Shown piece by piece: positions 10,688-22,619 of a DNA stretch of 64,000 bases. Source of the stretch: Powellomyces hirtus (lineage: Eukaryota > Chytridiomycota > Chytridiomycetes > Spizellomycetales > Powellomycetaceae); the NCBI GenBank assembly GCA_025526995.1, contig JAHLKG010000005.1:682001-746000 (forward strand), given 5' to 3'. Numbering within the stretch: the stretch's first letter is position 1; the number at the start of each line of letters is the position of its first letter. The translations under genes were made by a program, and so were the position numbers. Under the pieces are notes generated by a model that was not told the DNA's origin, ran no database searches, and worked only from the letters and a program-made list of their open reading frames with translations.

Positions 10688-13600
10688 ATGACTTCCGGTT
10701 CCCCGCCCTCCCCCGAGGAAGACCAAGCTCACTCGTCCTCATCTTCGTCGTCGTCCTCAATCCCCATACCCGCGAGAAGCCCCGGAGGCGCCGACGCCAA
10801 CAACCACAATCAGCCCGATATCAACGATTCGTCGTGTTCTACCCCGAGAGACGAATCGTCATTGAAACTGAGAAGGACGTCGAGCTTTGCAAAGGGACGC
10901 TTGCAGGTGCCTGTGTCAAGGTCGTACTATTCGACGCGGTCTGACGATTGTAAGTGGAAGAGTTGGGATGGGGGCTTTAAAGATGTACCATTCCCTGCTA
11001 TCTTGATCTTAGCCGATTTGTCAGAAGTCGAAACTGACCTATTAGCTTTTCAATTTAGCTGGTTCGCATCTATTGGACGAGACGCAACTAGCTCGTTCAG
11101 CTGCTCAAGTTCGACAACAAACCCTTTCCTGGACTTACCGAGAACTGCAACTGGCTACCACCCCTGCTCAGGCGAATGCCTCTACCTCTTTGCAGCAAAC
11201 CGGATCATCACGAGCACGCGGCCCAAGAGTAGGCGCTGCGTCTCCTTTGCGAGAAGTACAAATGAGCGACGATGGCGATGTGAATACGTCAGTGACGACC
11301 TCGTCAAAGGTACCTGGGCCATTGTTTGACCCGGCGTGGAAGGAGAAGCGGGATAATTTCGAGCGACGCCGTCAAATTTCGCAACTCAGTGCTCTGCGTC
11401 AGCTGGCTCTGTCGATTGAGCAGGAAGCTGAATCCGACGATTTGGAAATTGGAGATCAGAACGAGCACGAACACGACCTCCCGATAACTGAAAAAACTCC
11501 GCTGTTGGCCCATGGTAGCAATGGTCCCGATGTCTCTGATGTCGCCAATGGATTCGATTCCGCGCAGCAGGTGGAAGAAGGTTCCTACAAACCACCGTTC
11601 ATCGGAGAGATTTTCCGTCAGCCGAGCTCCCAAGCCAGCATTCCCTCAGAATATCGATATGCGCCTCCGATAGAAAATCCGTCACGCAAAGGCGGAGGCC
11701 GGAGCTTCAGCGACTTTGTCTCATCGGTGAAGAGCTTCAAACCACAGGATATCCTAAACTACATTGGATTTGTCATTGCAACGATTCCCGCCGTCATCTT
11801 GGCCTTGATTCTCAACCTTCTGGATGCGGTATGTGCTTCATCGTTGGCCATCCTCTCTGCTTTGTTATATTGTTGTACTAAAATTTGATATTAAGATGTC
11901 ATACGGTATCATCATCTTCCCGACCGCGGAAAGCTATATACCCGATACCGCCATACAAAGCGGAATATCCATGTTTCTGGCGAGTACTGTCATTTCTCAG
12001 CTCATCTATACTCTTGGAGGTTCCGCTTTCACTGGAGCCGTCGGCAGTATGGTACGTCCGGATGGTGATTGTGACGTTAAACACTAGCAGAGAGCTAACT
12101 GAACGATGATGGATGTCGTCTTACAGATGATTGAAGTTATGCCTTTTCTCCACATCATCTGCCGTACCATCAGCAATGAGATGCAAGGAGCTAGCCATCA
12201 TTCTATCCTGGCAACTGTTATGGTCGCATATGCGATGAGTACGTTGTTGACCGGATTTGTATTCCTCATGCTTGGTATTTTCAAGTTGGGAAATCTTGTA
12301 CAGGTAAAGGAATCTGCGATGTACTCCAGGCAGCGTTGCTGATTGAAAATCTCCTGTCGTGTAGTTCTTCCCCAGACACATCCTCGTTGGATGCATCGGT
12401 GGTATTGGTCTGTTCCTAATTCTCACTGGTGTTGAAGTCACCACAGGCATCACCACCGCCTATACCTGGGAGTACCTCCGCGCTATCTTCGAACCATCGG
12501 AATTGAAATTATGGGGCTCGTCGTTTGGTTTAGCGGTCTTCCTGAAGATGATGCAGCGACGCATACATCACCCGCTTTTCGTGCCTTTGTTTTACGTGTG
12601 CGTCCCGATACTGTTCTACATTATTGTGTTTGCTGGTCGCTTTGCACTCGAGGATGTCAGGAAAGCAGGCTGGCTGATCAGTCTTCCTGAAGGCCCGCCA
12701 GCGGCGTTCTACGAGTTCTGGACATACTACGACTTCAGCGCAGTCAACTGGAAAGCCGTTCCAGCCACTATACCCACCCAGCTGGCCCTGGCATTCTTTG
12801 GTATTCTGCACGTTCCGATCAATGTTCCGGCCTTGGCAGTCTCTACTCACCAAGATGTCGACTTGAACCGCGAACTGATTGGGCACGGAATCAGCAACCT
12901 TGTCTCTGGATGCTTCGGGGCAACGCAAAACTACCTGGTCTACTCTAACTCGCTGCTCTATATCCGCTCTGGGGGCAACTCTGTCACCGGAGGTCTGATG
13001 CTGGCTTTGGGCACAGCCGTTGTGTGGATCGCAGGCGGAAAAGTGATTGGGTTTGTTCCCACCATTGTCGTCGGATCGTTGATTTTTCATCTGGGTATCG
13101 ATTTGCTCAAGGAAAGTGTGTGGGACACTTGGAATACGGGCATCCACATGCTCGAGTACATGACCATCATTTCCATTGTCACGATCATGGGTGTCGTTGG
13201 CTTCACCGAAGGCATCCTCACGGGAGTCGTTCTCGCCTGCGTGTTTTTTGTGGTCATGTACGCCAGGAGATCGGTCGTCCGCGCGACGTACACGGGCTCG
13301 CAGCTCCGATCTACGGTCCACCGTCTTTACCGCCAGCAATACTTTCTCGACCAAGTCGGCGAGCAGATCCACGTTATCAAGTTGCAGGGATTCATGTTTT
13401 TCGGCACGATTAACCAACTGGATATCCACATTGCCAACGCGCTCAAAACCGATTCCCGCATCCGCTACATTGTGGTCGACTTTTCCCTCATCTACGGAAT
13501 CGACTACTCGGCCCTCGAATCGTTCCACCGCATTAAGCGCATGCTGCGGGAACGTCGCACGCATCTGGTGTTTGCCGGCTTAACGACGGTGGGCAAAACG

Positions 13601-14545
13601 CTGGCGCAGAGTGGGATACTCGATGAGGAAGAAAGCGATGCGAGTGATGAGACCCTCGTGCATGCTTTTGAGGACATCAACGAGGCTCTGGAGTGGTGTG
13701 AGAATCAGCTGCTAGTCACGTATTATCACAAGATGGTGGCTCGGGACGATGCGGCGAACAAGAAGACGGATACGCGGTCTATTCCGACGAGACATGATGT
13801 GTCGTCGCGAGTGCAAGATGCTGATCATGGTAGTGGTGTGTTTGGTCTGACACCACGTCAGAAAGACGTCCACCAAGCCGCTTCTCTCGTCCTGACAGGT
13901 AACACACGCGACACATTCTTCCTGTTTAATGGCAAGCACTAAACATTTCCACACCCTTTATTGATACAGCGGCCCCCGTACAACCACCGGTATCGACGGA
14001 AACCTTCCTTCCCGTTGCATCTCTTCTCCAAGCGTTCTCTGAACCCGGCGATTACGACCCGGAACTGCTGCATTTTTGCGAAGGCAAATTTGAGCGGGTG
14101 GAGATCAAGAAAGGAACGATTTTGTGGGTGCCGGGCGAAGATCCAAAGGAACTTTATGTTGTGCACGAGGGCGAGTTGTTGCTGATGATCAAGGATAATG
14201 AAGCCAGGGCGCCCGAGGGAGCGATGAAGATTGTCGAGACGCTTTTGCCCGGGACGATGGTAAAGAGTTTTTGCCGCAATCGCGTTGACCATACTCCCTC
14301 GATTCTAACCAATCTTTCATTTCCCTGATCAGGTAGGAGAACTTGAATTGTTTTCGAACCGCCCACGAACGTGCCGACTGGTTGCCAACAGCGACGCCGT
14401 GATCTGGCGACTGTCGAAAGAGTCGTGCGACGAACTCGCGGAGGCGGACCCGAAACTCATGCTCAAGTTTGTGACAAAGATTGCATTGGGATTCGACGCC
14501 GTGCGGTTCTATAACACGGTGTACCATTGGGCGCAGTTGAAGTGA
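10688..14545 (+). CDS. SulP-family transporter with STAS and cyclic-nucleotide-binding domains
   Basis: Exons are 10688-10949, 11059-11828, 11896-12051, 12127-12303, 12365-13898, 13970-14259 and 14333-14545, giving 1133 residues. A long disordered N-terminal region with Ser runs precedes the membrane part, which starts near residue 315 (DILNYIGFVIATIPAVILAL) and carries the SulP signature LLDAMSYGIIIFP across a splice site. About ten further membrane segments follow. A STAS domain contains HVIKLQGFMFFGTINQLDIH and VVDFSLIYGIDYSALESF. The C terminus is a cyclic-nucleotide-binding fold (KKGTILWVPGEDPKELYVVH, then VGELELFSNRPRTCRLVA). The same order occurs in yeast YGR125W/VSB1, a vacuolar protein linked to basic amino-acid storage, so a vacuolar rather than plasma-membrane sulfate role is likely, by analogy. 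The ATG at 10688 is the first in frame. Confidence 0.88.
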
Positions 14546-15074
14546 TGGGATCTGATTGGGGAGGGAGAGGGAGATTCGTGTCTTTGTTCTTGCATTTTTG
14601 CTTGCCTTCCTGTTGTCTTTACATATGTAGCCATCTGTGAATAGGTATAACACATCCCGCGAGGGAGTTTATGTACAAAGAATTCATTTGTAAGAAGCGG
14701 CGCGTGACTAAGCCCCCAGACAGTCACGTGCCATTTGATTTAAGTTGTGCATGCCACATATAGGCTTAAGCTTCCGTCACTTTTGGTGGGAGTTGCTGCG
14801 CACGCGGCTGAGACTTTTCCCCGTCTTCTCCCACGTCGTTTAAAGTTAACACCTACGGAAGTCCTGTTTGCTTTTGACGCTGTTTTTTTTTTTTGTTTTC
14901 ACACTTGGGTGTTCTCACACTTGTCCTCGCGCTGAAAACCTTACTAGCAACTGTCCCTAATAACGACTGCGCCTTCCTGCCCCTTGTCATCCAAGGAACA
15001 CGACCGCAATTTCAGCAAGACAAACTGCGGAACCACAAGGGCAACAGCGAGACCAACACCCTCGTCGCCACTCT
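14546..15074. promoter_or_regulatory. Intergenic, promoter of the SAP-motif giant gene
   Basis: 529 bp with no gene. A T-homopolymer lies at about 14883-14894. The region just before the ATG at 15075 is rich in short C/T and CA motifs. No specific regulatory site is identifiable. Confidence 0.4.
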
Positions 15075-18000
15075 ATGGCCTACTCTGGCAATAATACCCC
15101 TTCAGAAGCTTATCCTTACAGGTAGGGACGGTGGTGTTCCATTCCGAAACCCGTTCCGGTGACTCACCTCATGTCCCACGCTTGTGGCTGTTAGCTCGAC
15201 TCAATACCCCTCGGACAGCATGTACGCAGCAGCGAGACCGCCAACTCCCACGACGGTCGCCGCCAACCGACCCCACTCTCCCGCCAACGTCGCCAATGTC
15301 CCGCCGACCTTCCAGGCCGACACCGCTGCATCGAGAGTGTCTGCTTATCACAACCGCAGCCTAGTTAAATCACGCAGCAGCGCCTCCATGAACCCCAACC
15401 ACAACCAGATCAACACCGCTCGGCAACTCTACGGTGCCGAGTCCACCAGTTTTGACCAGATACCGATTGGCGCAAGCTTGGAGCGAGGATACCCGTGGCG
15501 AAAACGACATTTTCATTACAATGAGGACAACACCTTTCAGTATGATGACGACCCCAACATGAGAATGACCATGGCGGAAAGCATGGAGATTATGTACCCC
15601 AACATGGATATCGATGCCATGGACTTTGAGACGCTGAATCGCGTGGTGCCCGACCGACCTGTTCTTGTGGCGCCCCCGCCGACCCCCGTCGAGTGGGCAC
15701 CCGTCATGCTCCCTCAACCGCTCTATGACCACCACCCGGCTGTCCCAGCCCCGCATGAAGTCATTGCTATGGCGAACGCGAAATCGGTCAAGGGCGGGTT
15801 TGCCAGCCGCGTGAAGAGAGCCCTGGGTGGAGGCAAAAAGTACAAGGACGATAAGCGCCTCTCGACCAAGGCCTCGGTCTCGACCTTGGTGTCCGGTGCG
15901 GCGAAACTAGCTACGAAGCCGTCCCCGAATCGCATGACGCTCGTTCCCACTCCGAACGCGGTCTCATCGCCTGTGGTCGTCCCATTTGCGACCTCGTCGT
16001 CGTCACCGCCTACTCGGACACAGTCGCCTGCCATCCCGCCGAAGGCCCTCGGACCGCTTTACATTGCTAACGATACGTCAGATATTAGTGACCCACCTAC
16101 TGCGTCCACAGAGCCGAGTACTACATCCTCGTTGATGGTCAACACACCCACATCACTTCCACAGGTCGATTCCGATACCCCAGCATCAATTCCCCCACCA
16201 ACGAGTGCACCGACCCCCACGACGGCAGACACAGTTCGGGATGCACCCGTTGCTGAATCCGATCGGCCACCCTTACCACCGCCGAAAAGCTCAGAGATGC
16301 TCTTGCCCTTGTCGTTTGAGGACGATGCGTCCGCTCTCCGCCGTGACAGTTTCTGGACAGTCAAACGACCGTCCAAGAGCGAGCCGCCTCAACTCCTGTT
16401 CAAGGATGACGCTGTCATCAGCTCATCCTCACTGGCCAGCGAACTGGGCCTGGCGGCAGCGGAGATGGCCCGGAAGTCGGTGGCCAGCTCGTCAACCTCC
16501 TCTTCGAGCAGAAGCAGCAGGAGAAGACAGTCGCGATTGAGTAAGAGCAACTCGGGCGATACCCTCACTGATCGATCAGTCAGTGATTGGAAAAATGCGA
16601 CCGCGCGTGCGCAGCAAAAGTTGTGGAAAGGCCACGATGCGAATGCAGTCTTGACTGGCTCGCCTTCCGAGAAGGAAAAGTCGCTGCTGGATGCTCGGAA
16701 ACGGAGTGCGAGTCCCCTGGCAATGTCATCCAACTCGTACGCTTCAACTGATAGTGGGGAGCAACCTCGACGAATGGCGGGGGAGAAATCGCTCTTGGAT
16801 GCGCGAAAACGGAGTGCCAGCCCACTCGCAATGTCACCAACATCTACATCTACATCTGGTAAGAGAGTTACCGAGAGCAAGCCGCCGCGACAAACGTCTT
16901 CGAAGAAGCATGTTTCGACGTCAGCAGGTATGGCGATCGCCAATCTGCCACCAAAGGCACCTAGGGAATCAACGGCTGCTGCAGATCGGAATTCGACACG
17001 GCGGTCGAAAGCGAGCAGCAAACGCATCTCCTCGACCCTGTCAATGCCCGGTCAGTCCCTCTCGCCCATCGAACCCACTGCCACCCGCGTCAAGTTCCCC
17101 AAACGCTGGGAAAGTCTGCTGGACGACCTGCCTATTGTGCGACCGCCCGCTTCTTTAGCAAAGGATCATCGACAGTCGTTGCCCGTGCTTCAGCAACATC
17201 GTGTTGTGGAGCAGACCACCATGCAGCAACAACAGCAACGACATGATACTAAGACACCCATGGAGACGCCAGAGGCGGCGAGGGAAGCAAAGGGCAAAGA
17301 ACCGGCTGTAGACAGGACAGGAACGATTGGTCCTTTAAATTTGGGGGACACGCAGTCGCCGAAATATGGAACGTGGGCACCCAAGGGGCAACTGAGGGTT
17401 GTGAATAAGGTTGCGGAGGATGAGGAGGACAACTTCAAGAAGGCGCGAGCGACGATCCCGATTTTGCCGCCACAAGCAGATGAGCCTGTTGAAGTCGAGA
17501 GAGCGATCATTCCTGTCGCGATGGCTGATGTTTCGATGTCCGAACTGCTCGAGACGAGCGTATCTGTTGTTAAAGCTGAGGAAGCCATTTCCCCGTCTGC
17601 TTTGGCTGGTGTTTCGATGTCCGAACCGCTTCACACTGACGTGCCTGTTGAAGCGGAGCACGCGATCATTCCAGACGCAACGGCTGGTGTTTCGATGTCC
17701 AAACCGCTGTCGACGGATGTGCCTGTTATTGATGCTGAGCGAACGATGGTCCCGGCCGCATTGACTGATAAGCCGTTGCCCAAACCGCTTCAGTCGGATG
17801 TGCTTGTTAATGCGGCGGAGCAAGCGATGGTCCCGCCCGCATTGGCTGGTGTTGCCCCACAGATTCTGAAAGTGGTGCTCGAAACCTCACCCGTTTCCTT
17901 TCCGATTACCGAGCCATTAGCTTCCATCGGCGCGGCGCAGACACGCGATGCCGTCGCTGCCGACGACGTGACACCTCTCCTATCGTCGCCAATGTTATCA

Positions 18001-21000
18001 GAGCCGACTGTGGATCAAGATCCCGACGCAAGTATGGTAACCGTAGTCGCCTTGCGCGACTACTGGCCCGACCGCCGAGAATCGCTTCCCGATGCCGGTG
18101 ACCACCCACAGAGCGTGCAGGAAACCATGATGCCACCGCAACCGTACCGCGAAAAGCCTCTGCTGTTGCGGCCCTGCCTCTCGCCCGATGAACCGTTGGA
18201 GCAAGTGATGCCTGCGAGTGCAGACACGGTGGAGAAAGTACAGGCTGCGAGTCTCGTAGAGGATAAGTCGATAGGGCAAGAGCAACCAGGTCAGAAAGGC
18301 ATGGAACTCGTGGACGACGGTGTTGCAGATGCCGCGACTACCCCTGTAAACCCAATCGCCGCGAATGAACCGGACAATGGGAGTGCCGATGTGGCCGCAC
18401 CGTCCGTCGTCGTTGCTCCACCAGCGTCGGATGCCGAACCCGTTACAGAGCCAGCAGCAACCACACCCTCGGACAACAAGAAACAACCGGCGGGCGAGTC
18501 CACATCCGTCCAGACATCGCATCCGGAGCAAGAGAAACCAAAACCGGCACCACGATCCGAAATGGCACGCCTGCAAAGCCGCGTTCGCCGCGTCATGCTC
18601 AAGCATTCTGCCGCACCTGCCACCGCCGCCCCCAATAACACCAACACGCACAGCACAACGGATGAGCGGTCGAGGACAACATCTGCGGAGTCTCAGGATA
18701 CGGTCGTGGCGACACCGGCCAGTGGTGTTGATGCGAGCATACCGGATGGACGGTCTAGAACTACGACTGCAGAGTCACAGGATACGGTCATTGCGGCGCC
18801 TAGCGGCGGCGTTGGCGCGAGCATAACGGACGAGCGGTTAAGAACTATATCTGCGGAGTCTCAAAACACAGTGCGACGTCTCGCATATTTCCCTCTTACT
18901 GATGCCGACATACAAAAGCTTCAGATGGTGCTCTCCCCACTCAGCTTCCGTGGTAGCACGGGCGACCTTCGAATGATGTTTGAGGTAAAGCTGCAGATGA
19001 CAGGCATGCGACAGTTGAGGCTCTTTGTACTAAATGAACGATAACACAGGATCCGTCCGGACTCGATAGTTTCACTTGCGCGGACGTATGTATCTTGTGG
19101 ACCATGGATTCAATGCATTCTGTTCTAAACTAACTTTGCAATCATACGTTTTAGCTCAAGGCAATCATTAAATTTTTGAATACCGAGAAGTCCGCACAAA
19201 TTAGCCTCTCTGGCAGCAAAGCGGAGCTGGTGCAAAGGGTCCGTCATGTTTTGTTTCCGCGCGCACCAGATGTGGAGCATTCGCCACTGGTCACCACGAT
19301 AATGAACATAGGGGATGAAGGGACAAGAACCCTGACCACCGAGTATCAGGATAAAACTGCCATTGCCGCAAACCCTAACGCTTCATCCTTGGCCACCATT
19401 CCGAAAAAAGAGCGCAACCCACCTCTGCTTTCCATCGATACCACCCGCTTGCACTACACGCCAGCCCGCCCCAACTTTGATGCCGTTGTGTCAGGTGAAT
19501 CCACCGTTGCCGCCAGCGTCGTCTCGAGACACGCGTGGACAGGCAAGGACAAGGCCACCAATCGCAGTGGCATCGTGCCGCCCCCGCCCTCGGCTAGCAC
19601 CTCAGTAGATAACAGCGGCGGCGTGAACATGGACATCCCGGCTCGGAAAGCGAGCTTGACCCCGCCGTCGCGACCGTGGCACCTCCCGCCGTTGAAAACG
19701 GAAGTGGCGTTTGGAAATTTCTTTGATGGTGATACTTTGCTGGCGGAAGGAGAGGAGGAGAAAGAAGATGGCGAGGCGCTCGAGTCGGTACCGAGCCGAT
19801 CAGATTATTTTGATGATGTTGTCGTTCCGGGTGACAAGACGCGCGGTGATGTGGGGGATGATGGTGCGAGCCTGGCGGATGATGTCTCCATGTCGGGCTC
19901 GACTTTGTCCCGTGGTGGCCATAACGATAGCCACGAAGGAGTTGCTGTGAAAGAGGACCCGGAGGAGGATGGAAGACACACGGGGACGAGCAGCTATATT
20001 GATGAGATGTACAGGCGCTTTGAGGAAAACGGGGAGCTCACCCCGGATTCTTCCTCACTACTGTATGAGTACTACAATGGTCCCTCGAGGGACGGATCTC
20101 CATCCTGGTCATCGTCTGTACCCGCTTCCTTTGCGGACGACGATCGTGCCCACACTCGACTGGGAAGCATGGCCCCCGGCGATAAAAGCAAGGTAGCGTT
20201 GCAAACACAAAATGCGGGCGCAGGTAATGATTGTCAGCAATCGCGCGTTGTTGACGTCGCCGAAAGCGACTGGGCTGCTGTCCAAGCGGATCTCCTCGAG
20301 CGCATATCACGCACGCTCAGTGGAGTCGACAATGTGAACCAGCAGCAGAATTCGCCCCAGACCATTACCTTCGCCCACCATAATGCTCTGCATTCAAGCG
20401 CGCCTTTCCCTCCGCGCAGTCTGTCGCTTGGCGCGGCCGCTGCTGCTGCTGCTCTGCCCACACCACCGCTAGCGTCACCTGATCCGCTCATCGCCCCGCC
20501 CCCGACCCCGCTGTCCCCAACTCCACGATCTGCTGATAACCCGACTACCGTTTTCTATCAATCGCCTGGGGATCATATGCAGCGAAACGAGTCGTTGAGC
20601 AACGCGGCGCTACCTGGCCCGGTTGCTGAACCATCGGATCAGCCGCCGCTTCAGCACCAGCAAGTGGGACCGCGCGCGTTGGTCGAGTCCCCACAAGATA
20701 CAGCTTCCCCGCCCCGTTTTCAATCTGTCCCCATCCTTCCGATGCCGACACTCGTGCCGTCGTACACTGCGTCCGATTCCATGACGTCGCTGGACAATCC
20801 GCACCCTACTCTGCCACCCTATCACTACCAGCCATCCCTCCTGCACAACTACCACACTCAGCAACCGCAATTGCAGCAGCTCCAGCCGGAGAAAAAGTAC
20901 TCGGGTGGCACGACCGTCAGTTCGATTGGTGGAAATGACAGTTTGTTGGATATGTATGCGGACATTTCCGATGTATCAGATCACCATGGTTTGGCGTTTG

Positions 21001-22619
21001 GAACAACAGCAACACCGCCACCACCACCGCTACCAACAACTGGGAGGACGACACCAGCAGGGCCGACATCATTGACGTCGACACCATCACGGGCGGAACA
21101 GGCTGCTCCTCCTCCACCACCATCAACGCCGGCTCAAGACCAAGACCAGTGGCCCAGCCGCGGCGCCTCGGTCATGGCGGTGCGAAACGCGTTGCCGTGG
21201 GCTTCTCTGCCGCGCCACACCAACCCATCAGAATCACAGCAACAACAGGATGAATTATCACCCGTAACCCCGTACTCGCCCCCAACCCCATACTTGCCGG
21301 CCGACGACAACGATTTCGAACATGGCAACAGCAACTTCATTGACCGACCGGGCTCCCCGTACTCGTTTGTCTCGGGCGCGTCTGTCCGACTCACTCCCAA
21401 TCACCCGCGAACGAGACATGGGAACCAGGGAGGCGCGGTCAGGACAACGGGTGTGGGCGTGCCACCGGCGATTGTCGCCCCGAGCCCGGTTTCGAGAGGG
21501 TATTCGTATTCGAGGGGAAGAGGTGTGCCGGGGATGTATCAGCAGCAGCAGCAGTATCAACATCAGTCTCAGCATCAGTATAACCAGCAAGGGCAAACGC
21601 TGCAGCAACCGTACCAGCATGGGCAGATGAATGAGATGCAGCATTCTCAGCAGCAGCAAATGCAGTCACCGCGACCGGTTTCGCAGCAACAATCGCGACC
21701 CCAACATCCGCAGCAGCAGCAGCAGCAGCAAATACATGGTGCTGTTCCTGTTCCCCATGCGGCACCTGCAGCAGGACCGGTTCAGCCGCACAACGCCAAC
21801 TCGACTGTTGTCCCAGCCCCTACACCTGTCCCGCCCGTTGTTGGCCCGCTACCGCAAGCACAAGCACAGGCTGCACATGCACAGTTTCCCCCATTTGCAC
21901 AACAACATCAACATCAAAAACCACACCGCCAGGTGGTGCAGCACCAACAGCCGCATCAAAGGAGCAGGCGCCCGTCGTTCAAGACGTCCTTCCAGATCAC
22001 TCCTTTGGGATTTGCTCACCCTGCACCGTCAGCGGCCGCACTGACAACCGTCTCCTACAACAATAACAATATCAACACTCCCACAATTACTACACCATCG
22101 ACATCAACTGTACCGTCCATAACGCCCGCCGCTACCGCCAGTACAGGGAATATTCCCACGCCCGCACCATCACCACTGCCACAACAACCCAATCCGCCCA
22201 TCACGGCCACATCATCATTATCCTCCTCCTCCAACAACAACAACAATAACAGCAACCATCATCACCGCAACTCCGACTCCTTCTTCACACCCCCCGCCCC
22301 GCCCCAACCGCATCGCTCGGTCCGCCACGCCACATCCTTGTCGGATTTCGCGCGGCCCATGCCATTCACTCAACACCACCACCAAATGCAACACCAAATG
22401 CGCCCCGCAGGAGCTCAAAGGCAGCCCCACCCGCTGCAGCAACAGCAACAACCACATCAACAGCAACAGGCGCATCCACAGCAACATCAACAGCAGCAAC
22501 ACAACCATAACCCGAGACAGCATTATGAGTTATTGCAGCAACAGCAGGCCGAGAAGCAACAGGGGGAGAAGGAAAAGAGTTGGGGAAAGCGAGTTAGTAA
22601 AATGATGGGGCTGAAATAG
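15075..22619 (+). CDS. Giant low-complexity protein with SAP-like motif
   Basis: Exons are 15075-15121, 15195-18984, 19050-19085 and 19155-22619, giving about 2445 residues. Nearly the whole protein looks disordered: Ser/Pro/Thr-rich in the first half, Gln/His/Pro-rich with long CAG tracts in the second. The only fold-like segment lies at about residues 1260-1330, where LTDADIQKLQMVLSPLSF is followed by LDSFTCADLKAIIKFLN and SLSGSKAELVQRVRHVLF. The last two pieces fit the SAP helix-turn-helix consensus (L-x-ELK-x-hL then LsGsKaeLv-x-R), a DNA/chromatin-binding motif. Three families of internal repeats occur (separate entries). No RING, PINIT or other PIAS domain is visible, so it is not a standard SUMO ligase. 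The product is otherwise unrecognised. The SAP motif is split by a 36-nt exon. Confidence 0.75.
16675..16836 (+). repeat. Duplicated 19-residue coding motif
   Basis: The SAP-motif protein contains two copies of a motif running from EKSLLDARKRSASPLAMS, about 35 residues apart. Synonymous codons differ between the copies, so the duplication is not recent or is held at the protein level. The basic RKRSASP core resembles a phosphorylatable peptide; its function is unknown. Confidence 0.7.
17475..17850 (+). repeat. Degenerate ~27-residue tandem repeat, about 4.5 copies
   Basis: Successive units share the pattern V-x-AE-x-AI-x-P-x-A-x-AGVSMS-x-PL-x-TDVP, for example EAEHAIIPDATAGVSMSKPL. Copies decay towards the 3' end. 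The repeat lies in the disordered first half of the SAP-motif protein. Confidence 0.7.
18661..18873 (+). repeat. 84-bp tandem repeat, 2.5 copies
   Basis: Units begin at 18661, 18745 and 18829, with an exact 84-bp (28-codon) period. Each encodes D-x-RSRTT-SAESQDTV followed by an Ala/Ser/Gly-rich linker ending ASI. The third copy is truncated and runs into the segment that leads to the SAP-like motif. Confidence 0.8.
21541..21735 (+). repeat. CAG/polyglutamine tracts
   Basis: Several CAG/CAA runs encode glutamine blocks in the SAP-motif protein. Further Gln- and Asn-rich runs follow at 22060-22250 and 22430-22560. They are simple-sequence coding repeats. Confidence 0.7.

Noticed and set aside
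12530..13564. 344-codon minus-strand open frame
   Set aside because: It lies antisense to the conserved SulP/STAS exon, has His/Asp/Gln-biased composition typical of an antisense shadow, and has no domain.
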